DNA of 6,201 bases from Akkermansiaceae bacterium UBA985 (GTDB lineage: Bacteria > Verrucomicrobiota > Verrucomicrobiia > Verrucomicrobiales > Akkermansiaceae), in the NCBI GenBank assembly GCA_002292185.1, contig DBBL01000083.1:408-6608 (forward strand). The letters run 5' to 3'. The notes under the pieces are model-generated. The model made no database searches, was not told the DNA's origin, and saw only the letters and a program-made list of their open reading frames with translations. The stretch's first letter is position 1; each line of letters begins with the position of its first letter. Below, one piece after another: positions 1 to 5,051 of the stretch. The translations under genes and the position numbers were made by a program.

Positions 1-737
1 TCACGAGTCAGTGACGAGGTGATGGTAAATGGGATCTGAACATTCTCGCCGATAATACCGTATGTGGGAGAAGTGACATTGGAGATGTCGAGGTCAGGAA
101 GTCGCCTTTCACTACCAACGGGTATGCCAAATAAGGGGATTTGTCGGCGCCTCATTATTTGGGCTGCAGCGACGGGCTGTGTTCCTGTGTTCCAGTCCCC
201 ATCGGTTAATAAAATGATGGCGCGCAAATGACGATGATCTTCGAGAACGGTCTCGATCGCAGAGTAAATATCTGTTCCCGCGAGCGATGAGCTTACGGGG
301 TCAGCATTTTCTGGAGGCGCAGAGAAGGGGAGTTCGAAAACCCGGTTGTCTTCATCTTCTTTGAGGGTGGTGAAGTGGTCACTGGCGAGAACCTGTTCGA
401 TCCAGTTTTTCCGTGTTACGACTTCTTGGCTGCTATCTAAAGACGGAGGCAGAATGGCATCAGTGGTTTCAGTAGAACGTGATGCATCATAGAGGATGAC
501 GATTTCGGGCTTGGAGGTAGGTTGAAGAGAAACACGCCATTCAGGCTCCCAGAGCATGAGCACGGTGATCAATGTGCAAAGAAAACGCAGGAACTCGAGA
601 GCCGACGTTCTCTTTGGTCTTGCTGAGCGACGGATGGAAATAGCGCATAAAAAAGCCATCAACAACAAGGCACCGATACCGAGCCAAAATGTAAAGTGGC
701 TCGGTGAAAACGACAGATTGTAGATTGAGAAATTCAA
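1..737 (-). CDS. Membrane-anchored VWA-domain protein, N-terminal part (runs off window)
   Basis: Only the first 245 codons are present; the frame is open to the window edge, so the C-terminus is missing. Residues about 15-36 form a hydrophobic segment (FWLGIGALLLMAFLCAISI), followed by a basic stretch (RRSARPKR), then a second hydrophobic segment at about 49-63 (FLRFLCTLITVLMLW) ending in EPEW. A VWA domain follows: DASRS at 84-88 is a complete DxSxS MIDAS motif, T155 fits the MIDAS threonine and LLTDGD (176-181) supplies the distal aspartate. After about residue 207 the text VGSERRLPDLDISNV begins the beta-rich region typical of large bacterial VWA/glutamine-amidotransferase-like membrane proteins of roughly 700-800 residues. 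It is the fourth gene of the operon, 31 bp after the BatA-like gene. The start is uncertain: an in-frame TAA lies 9 bases upstream of TTG 737, with only CTG 740 as an alternative, and the first in-frame ATG (residue 27) would cut the first membrane segment. Family assignment is firm; the exact cellular role is inferred to be envelope-related. Confidence 0.85.
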   Translation of the reverse strand, partial: MNFSIYNLSFSPSHFTFWLGIGALLLMAFLCAISIRRSARPKRTSALEFLRFLCTLITVLMLWEPEWRVSLQPTSKPEIVILYDASRSTETTDAILPPSLDSSQEVVTRKNWIEQVLASDHFTTLKEDEDNRVFELPFSAPPENADPVSSSLAGTDIYSAIETVLEDHRHLRAIILLTDGDWNTGTQPVAAAQIMRRRQIPLFGIPVGSERRLPDLDISNVTSPTYGIIGENVQIPFTITSSLTR

Positions 738-768
738 CAGTTTTTAAAAGGTAGGTTATACAGAGGAC

Positions 769-2730
769 TTACGTTTTTTTCTTCTCTGATTTGGGCTGGA
801 GGCAGAGCAGGGCTTCGGTGATAAGGAATACAAGCATGGCGATCAACAATGCTCTCCAGATCTCTTTGATGAGGGGCTTGGAGTTTGCTGATTCTTCAAA
901 AAGACGGTAGTCGATTCCTTCAAGAAGTGCTTCCATGTTATTTGGATCGAGCACGAGCCACTCGTCTTCGGTGTCGGGGCGGTTGGTGGCTACGAGACGA
1001 TCACCGATTTTCCACACTCCGGCTTCATAGGCAGCATTGCTTGAATTGGATTCCTGGTAGGCGTCAACCCGGCTTCGGATTTCTCCATCTGCAGCTTTTG
1101 CTTTTGAGCTTCCAGCGATGGCGGCAAAGGCCGAGCTGTAACGTGAATCTCCTAGCTTGATCATGCGTTGCACAACGGGAAGTAATACATCAGCATCGGC
1201 TAAGTTTGACCATGTGTAATCGGGCAGGGATGCTACGAAGATTGCAGTGCCATCTCCAATGACCCGGCGTATGAGAAACGGCTTTTCATCACTCCACGCG
1301 GCTAGGGTAGTATACTCGCCAATGATGTCGCGGCGTTTGATCGCTTTGAGTTTTGATGCTGGAATACCCGTTCCCTCTATGCCGTTGCGCAGCGGGCCAT
1401 CTGCACGGTTCCAGTCGTCGATGATGAAATACTGGCCCTGTGGAGATGTGAGTAAATCACCCCATTGAATGCCTAAGAAGGAGTTTTCTGATTCCCCGCG
1501 AGGTGGCAGCATGAGTGCAGCTCCACCAGTTTCAATGTATTGATTGAGTTGTTGGGCAATCGGTCCAGCGGGTAGAGCGGCTTGCCAAATGATCAAGGTT
1601 GCCCCAGCCCAGTCTATTTGATCGGCTTGCTGCGGGGAAAGTAGGCGGCACTCGTTGTCATTGAGTCCTGGGGGAGCAGCGGCAAGTGAGAGCCATGTGT
1701 TTGATTCTCCGCCTTCGGAAATCAAGTATGTCTTTGCGGGTGTGCCCTCTCCGTAGGCGAAAAATGATACGTTGTCGCGAGGGTTTGCATCGGAGGGGAT
1801 AGCGATAAAGCCGTGCCCTTCACCCTCTCTGTTTCCCAGTGCTAAGTTCTTAGTGTATTTGTAGCTTTGGCCGTCGAAGATGATGGTTTCTGAGCTTCGA
1901 TTGCCGTTGATGCTGTATGTGACGGGTATGGTGCTTGAGATGTTAGAATCGCTCCTGATGATTTCAATTTCCAGTGCGAGCTCATTGTTGATGCGGGTTG
2001 CGGAGAGGGTCCTGATAGCGGTGTTGTCAGTGACTGCTGAGCCCATAGCGATGATTCGCAGTGTCGTCTGTTGGGGTAAGTCGGCAAGCCCAGCTCTAAT
2101 AGCGTCCCAACGACCATCATCCGGAGCCCAGTCTGACTGCTGGAGGTCTGAGGCTAACCAGATCTCAGTGCTCCCCAATGAGTTCTCAGCAATGTGATCG
2201 ATGGCATTGGATATAAGTGCGGAAATAGAAGCTTTTGTATCTGTTGCGGCTGCAGCACTTAATTCACTGAGCGCGTCAGGTGAGGGGATGCTTTGTGGCT
2301 GTGCGCTGGCGCTATCGATGAGGATGAGTTTGGGGTTATTCAGGCTTTGGAGTGATAGCTGGACACTTTTGATTGCACTGAGTCGTTTGCTTTCATCTCC
2401 GTTTTCGGCGATTTGTTCCATGGACGAGGAGCGATCCAAGATCAGGATAACGGTATCGATATTGGATCCGCCCCAGCTAAGAAATCCACCAACGAGGGGG
2501 CGAGCTATGGCAAAGATGAGCGCGGCTATGGCAAGTGCGCGGCAAGTGAGGATGATGATGTATTTCAGCTTTTTCTTGCCCCTGGATTCACGGGAAGCTT
2601 TCAGCAGGAACTCCATAGCTGCCCACTGCACGGTGCGGTAGCGCCGGCGATTGAGCAGGTGGATGATGATAGGTATGCTGACTCCTAATAGACCCCATAG
2701 TAGTGATTGTTGTAAAAAGGAGACAGACAT
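769..2730 (-). CDS. BatA-domain VWA membrane protein
   Basis: The 653-residue product starts with a clear BatA/aerotolerance-regulator N-terminal domain (about 1-80): a first membrane helix (about 9-26) with the signature IPIIIHLLNRRR, then QWAAMEFL, then a second helix (about 57-76) ending in ARP. A VWA domain follows with ILDRSSSM at 97-104, where D99, S101 and S103 form the DxSxS metal site; D195 in WLASDLQQ is the likely distal aspartate. Residues about 225-325 look like a beta-sandwich. Residues about 333-410 resemble the class I glutamine-amidotransferase fold (YLISEGG to YIETGGAALMLPP), but I see no catalytic cysteine motif. A C-terminal helix (about 625-644) is followed by a lysine-rich tail (SEKKKT). 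The topology suggests a large extracytoplasmic region held by membrane helices at both ends. Proteins of this type are encoded next to MoxR and DUF58 proteins and are thought to work with them at the envelope. The ATG start fits the BatA domain; there is no Shine-Dalgarno sequence before it. Confidence 0.92.
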   Translation of the reverse strand: MSVSFLQQSLLWGLLGVSIPIIIHLLNRRRYRTVQWAAMEFLLKASRESRGKKKLKYIIILTCRALAIAALIFAIARPLVGGFLSWGGSNIDTVILILDRSSSMEQIAENGDESKRLSAIKSVQLSLQSLNNPKLILIDSASAQPQSIPSPDALSELSAAAATDTKASISALISNAIDHIAENSLGSTEIWLASDLQQSDWAPDDGRWDAIRAGLADLPQQTTLRIIAMGSAVTDNTAIRTLSATRINNELALEIEIIRSDSNISSTIPVTYSINGNRSSETIIFDGQSYKYTKNLALGNREGEGHGFIAIPSDANPRDNVSFFAYGEGTPAKTYLISEGGESNTWLSLAAAPPGLNDNECRLLSPQQADQIDWAGATLIIWQAALPAGPIAQQLNQYIETGGAALMLPPRGESENSFLGIQWGDLLTSPQGQYFIIDDWNRADGPLRNGIEGTGIPASKLKAIKRRDIIGEYTTLAAWSDEKPFLIRRVIGDGTAIFVASLPDYTWSNLADADVLLPVVQRMIKLGDSRYSSAFAAIAGSSKAKAADGEIRSRVDAYQESNSSNAAYEAGVWKIGDRLVATNRPDTEDEWLVLDPNNMEALLEGIDYRLFEESANSKPLIKEIWRALLIAMLVFLITEALLCLQPKSEKKKT

Positions 2731-2761
2731 AGCTGAGGTCGAAATTCGTTAGCGCGCGAAG

Positions 2762-3658
2762 TTATTTTCTTCCTTTTTTGGGAAGCCTCGTGCTCAGGAA
2801 GTCGTGGATGATCTTCTCATAATCTTGATCCGTAGTGATGAGGTGGTAGTCGGCATGGACGTCATGGCATGCGGATTTTACATCTATCAAAAATTGCTGC
2901 ATGGCGTGCCGATAATCGTTTGCGATAAGGGCGGGCTCGGCGACGAGTGAGGTCTGATCCTCCATGTCAATGAAGCGGTGAGGGCGCTCAAAATCAAATT
3001 CAAGCTCTTGTTTGTCGAGCATGTGGAAAATGGCGATGTCGTGCTTGCGGTAGCGCAGGTGCTGAAGAGCGTCTGTTAATGCTGCGGTATCACAGAAGAG
3101 ATCAGACATGATGATGATGAGCGCGCGCTGATTTGTTTTTTCAGCAATCGCATGCAGTGCCTTAACGAGTCCGGTCTCACCCGTAGGCTCCGTTTTGGCG
3201 AGCACGTCAAAAATGTTGTTGAGCTGTGCCGCCCTGCGGGTGGGAGGAATTTCCAGATGGATTTTTTTTTGGCAAACTGAAAGTCCAGCGGCGTCACCTT
3301 GGTTAATGATAAGGTATGAAAGCGTGGCAGCTAGTTTGCGGGCGAACTGAATGCGTGAGTCATTGGCTGCGCTGAATGCCATTGAGGCACTGGCGTCGAG
3401 CACGAAGTATGCCCGCAAGTTGGTGTCTGCCTCAAACTCTTTGATATAATAGCGGTCCGATCTCGCGTAGGCTTTCCAGTCAAGCCTTCTGGTGTCGTCC
3501 CCTTGCACATACTTGCGGTATTCTGCGAATTCCACGGACGAGCCGCGGTGAGGGGAGCGATGCCGGCCGGCAACGCTGCCTGTCATGGCATGGCGAGCCT
3601 CGAGCGGCATAGCGCCCAAACGAGCAAGCGCATCTGGATCGAGAAAGTCGTATTTCAT
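2762..3658 (-). CDS. DUF58 family protein with VWA-like MIDAS domain
   Basis: The 298-residue product matches the shorter, soluble form of the DUF58 family, which lacks the two N-terminal membrane helices of the ~400-residue form. The family signature is clear at about 39-66: GSSVEFAEYRKYVQGDD followed by TRRLDWKAYAR. A VWA-like fold follows with VLDASASM at 86-93, giving an intact DxSxS site (D88, S90, S92), and IIIMSDLF at 181-188 gives the distal aspartate D186. The tail is basic (RLPKKGRK). DUF58 proteins are almost always encoded directly after a MoxR ATPase and are presumed to be its partner or adaptor; the biochemical role is not established for this protein. The ATG at 3658 opens with MKYDFLDPDALARLG, a typical DUF58 beginning, so the start is credible despite the lack of a Shine-Dalgarno sequence. 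An A9 run falls in codons 130-133 (see findings). The gene sits 64 bp after the MoxR gene and 31 bp before the BatA-like gene. Confidence 0.93.
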   Translation of the reverse strand: MKYDFLDPDALARLGAMPLEARHAMTGSVAGRHRSPHRGSSVEFAEYRKYVQGDDTRRLDWKAYARSDRYYIKEFEADTNLRAYFVLDASASMAFSAANDSRIQFARKLAATLSYLIINQGDAAGLSVCQKKIHLEIPPTRRAAQLNNIFDVLAKTEPTGETGLVKALHAIAEKTNQRALIIIMSDLFCDTAALTDALQHLRYRKHDIAIFHMLDKQELEFDFERPHRFIDMEDQTSLVAEPALIANDYRHAMQQFLIDVKSACHDVHADYHLITTDQDYEKIIHDFLSTRLPKKGRK

Positions 3659-3667
3659 CTATTGGGT

Positions 3668-3719
3668 CTATCAAGCGGGGACGCTGTTATGCCGATGAGG
3701 GTGCTCATACGGATGATAG
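3668..3719 (-). repeat. Potential nested stem-loop between the MoxR and DUF58 genes
   Basis: Within the 64-bp gap between these two genes, CTATCA (3668-3673) pairs with TGATAG (3714-3719), and inside it ATGAG (3695-3699) pairs with CTCAT (3704-3708) around a four-base loop. In the minus-strand transcript this could fold into a nested hairpin just after the MoxR stop codon. No U-run follows, so termination is unlikely; a processing or stability element is possible. The stems are short and may be chance. Confidence 0.25.
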
Positions 3720-3722
3720 GAA

Positions 3723-4793
3723 TCATGCTTCCTTCATTTCTTCGATCAACTTACTAACCACCTTGGATGAAGTCATGCCTTGTGATTCAGCGGCAAAGTT
3801 GGTTAAGACTCGGTGATTGAGGACGGGGCTTGCGACGGCTTCTATATCTTCAAGTCGAGCCATGTAGGATCCGCTCAACGCGGCACGTGCTTTGGCACCT
3901 AAGATTAAATACTGAACAGCACGAGGTCCTGCGCCCCATCCCACGTATTCACTGATCCATTCGGGGGCGGCTTGAGAGCCTGGGCGTGTTTTGCGCACAA
4001 GCTCAACCGCATAATCATAAATGTGATCAGGAACGGGTATGCGGCGAACAAGATCTTGGTATTCTTGGACACGTTCGCCACTGAGAATATGATTCAGCTT
4101 GGGTTTTGATGTCCCAGTTGTTTCACGCGCGATGCGTAGCTCCTCCTCATGACTCGGGTATTCTACTTCAATGAGAAACATGAAGCGGTCGAGTTGTGCC
4201 TCGGGGAGGGGGTAAGTGCCTTCTTGCTCGATTGGGTTTTGAGTGGCGAGAACGAAGAACGGCTTATCGAGCGGGTAAGTTTTTCCTAAAACGGTAACCA
4301 TGTTTTCCTGCATGGCTTCTAGCATGGCAGATTGGGTTTTTGCTGGTGCTCGGTTAATTTCGTCAGCAAGCACGAGGTTGGCAAATACGGGTCCCTTGAT
4401 GAACTCAAATTCACGATGCCCTGCACCCGTTTCTTGGATGATATCAGTTCCGGTGATGTCAGCTGGCATCAGGTCAGGCGTGAACTGGATGCGGTTAAAA
4501 CTCAGATCCATTGTTTCGGCTACGGATGAGACGAGCAAGGTCTTGGCGAGGCCGGGCACACCCATCAGTAATGCATGGCCACGGGAGAATAGACAAATGG
4601 CGAGGCGCTCAATAACCTCCTCTTGGCCAATGATGACCTTGCCGATTTCATTTTTAAATTCTTGGTAAACGAGGCGAAGTTGGTCGACGGCGGCGACATC
4701 ATCAGCGGGCAAGGCGTCAGCGGAAAGGGTAGGGGGTGAGTTGTCACCGCTGATCTCTGTTTCGTCACCGAATGCAGTAGTTGGTATATCCAT
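3723..4793 (-). CDS. MoxR family AAA+ ATPase
   Basis: The 356-residue product is a MoxR-type AAA+ ATPase of nearly standard length (about 320-350), with an acidic, probably disordered N-terminal extension of about 35 residues. All ATPase motifs are visible: Walker A GVPGLAKT (78-85), Walker B LVLADEIN (140-147), sensor 1 ATQNP (183-187), an arginine-finger region in EAQLDRF (198-204) and sensor 2 GAGPRAV (287-293). The text GPVFANLVLADEINRAPAKT and QNPIEQEGTYPLPEAQLDRF are hallmarks of the family. MoxR proteins are cytoplasmic, oligomeric, ATP-driven chaperones that help mature or activate partner proteins carrying VWA domains; three such candidates follow in the same operon. This is the first gene of the minus-strand block, with its 5' leader in the intergenic region ahead of the divergent ATPase gene. 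No Shine-Dalgarno sequence precedes the ATG at 4793. An alternative start further in would remove only the variable extension. Confidence 0.95.
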   Translation of the reverse strand: MDIPTTAFGDETEISGDNSPPTLSADALPADDVAAVDQLRLVYQEFKNEIGKVIIGQEEVIERLAICLFSRGHALLMGVPGLAKTLLVSSVAETMDLSFNRIQFTPDLMPADITGTDIIQETGAGHREFEFIKGPVFANLVLADEINRAPAKTQSAMLEAMQENMVTVLGKTYPLDKPFFVLATQNPIEQEGTYPLPEAQLDRFMFLIEVEYPSHEEELRIARETTGTSKPKLNHILSGERVQEYQDLVRRIPVPDHIYDYAVELVRKTRPGSQAAPEWISEYVGWGAGPRAVQYLILGAKARAALSGSYMARLEDIEAVASPVLNHRVLTNFAAESQGMTSSKVVSKLIEEMKEA

Positions 4794-4808
4794 AATGTTA
4801 ATAGTGTT

Positions 4809-4818
4809 TAAGGAGGTG
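4809..4818 (+). other. Perfect Shine-Dalgarno-like sequence without a proper gene
   Basis: TAAGGAGGTG on the plus strand is complementary over ten bases to the standard bacterial 16S rRNA 3' end. At the usual spacing it meets TTG at 4821 followed at once by TAG; the next ATG (4832) is 13 bases downstream and opens only a ten-codon frame (MNQYKQARFL, stop at 4862). Read on the minus strand it places CACCTCCTTA, identical to the anti-SD, 15 bases upstream of the MoxR start codon. A role is not shown. Confidence 0.35.
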
Positions 4819-4907
4819 TCTTGTAGGCACCATGAATCAATACAAGCAGGCTCGTTTTCTGTAGGCCGTGCCGATGAACATGGTTAAATATTGATGCACT
4901 TTGTAAG

Positions 4908-4920
4908 TTAGCGAAGCTAA
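4908..4920. repeat. Short inverted repeat TTAGC-GAA-GCTAA
   Basis: A perfect 5-bp inverted repeat with a 3-base centre, near the middle of the divergent intergenic region. There is no T-run after it on either strand, so it is not a terminator. It could be a small operator or chance. Confidence 0.25.
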
Positions 4921-4946
4921 GGGTGTGAATTATTTTGTCGAGGCAG

Positions 4947-4963
4947 GAAAATATGCATTTTTC
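4947..4963. repeat. Near-palindrome, copy 1 (GAAAA-N7-TTTTC)
   Basis: GAAAATATGCATTTTTC has 5-bp arms GAAAA/TTTTC and a central ATGCAT palindrome. A nearly identical 15-base version lies at 5034-5048, 87 bases downstream. Two copies ahead of one gene are compatible with a pair of operator sites for a dimeric regulator, but AT-rich composition makes chance possible. Confidence 0.3.
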
Positions 4964-5000
4964 AAGTGACTAGGCTGCATAGCCATGCCAGAATTAATTT

Positions 5001-5019
5001 ATTACTTTGAGTGAGTAAT
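5001..5019. repeat. Inverted repeat ATTACT-N7-AGTAAT upstream of ATPase gene
   Basis: Perfect 6-bp arms separated by seven bases, centred about 42 bases before the ATG at 5052. The 19-base size is usual for an operator bound by a dimeric helix-turn-helix protein. No T-run follows, so it is not an intrinsic terminator. A candidate site only. Confidence 0.3.
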
Positions 5020-5033
5020 TAGCGACTTTTACA

Positions 5034-5048
5034 GAAAATACATTTTTC
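5034..5048. repeat. Near-palindrome, copy 2 (GAAAA-N5-TTTTC)
   Basis: GAAAATACATTTTTC matches copy 1 (4947-4963) except for a two-base shorter centre, and ends three bases before the ATG of the ATPase gene at 5052. A protein bound here would block transcription or translation initiation of that gene, so autoregulation or repression is conceivable. This is inference from symmetry and position only. Confidence 0.3.
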
Positions 5049-5051
5049 GTT

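Larger units (their letters stand above)
4794..5051. promoter_or_regulatory. Divergent intergenic region between MoxR operon and ATPase gene
   Basis: This 258-bp AT-rich region must hold the promoters of both the leftward operon and the rightward ATPase gene, since both start at its edges. I find no convincing -35/-10 pair on either strand; TTGAGT (5007) with TACAGA (5030) has the right spacing for the plus-strand gene but is a poor match. The region carries several short symmetric elements and an SD-like sequence that are listed separately. No protein gene longer than a few codons fits here. Confidence 0.6.

Noticed and set aside
738..768. A separate promoter or terminator between the two membrane VWA genes
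   Set aside because: The gap is 31 bp with no dyad symmetry and no promoter-like boxes; simple co-transcription explains it.
2201..2641. 146-codon open frame on the plus strand
   Set aside because: It is antisense to the BatA/VWA coding region, including the MIDAS motif; it is best explained as a by-product of codon use on the real strand.
3503..3757. 84-codon plus-strand frame spanning the MoxR to DUF58 gap
   Set aside because: It overlaps the conserved N-terminus of DUF58 and the MoxR C-terminus in antisense, has no ribosome-binding site and no recognisable domain.
4300..4668. 122-codon open frame on the plus strand
   Set aside because: It lies wholly antisense to the MoxR gene, whose motifs are unambiguous; its translation has low complexity and no recognisable domain.
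4832..4864. Ten-codon peptide MNQYKQARFL as a leader peptide gene
   Set aside because: The spacing from the SD-like sequence is too long, no attenuator structure follows, and the nearest downstream plus-strand gene starts almost 190 bases later. It is noted only as part of the SD finding.
4973..4984. GGCT-GCAT-AGCC hairpin as a terminator
   Set aside because: The stem is only four base pairs and no T-run follows on either strand; both flanking genes point away from it, so a terminator is not expected here.
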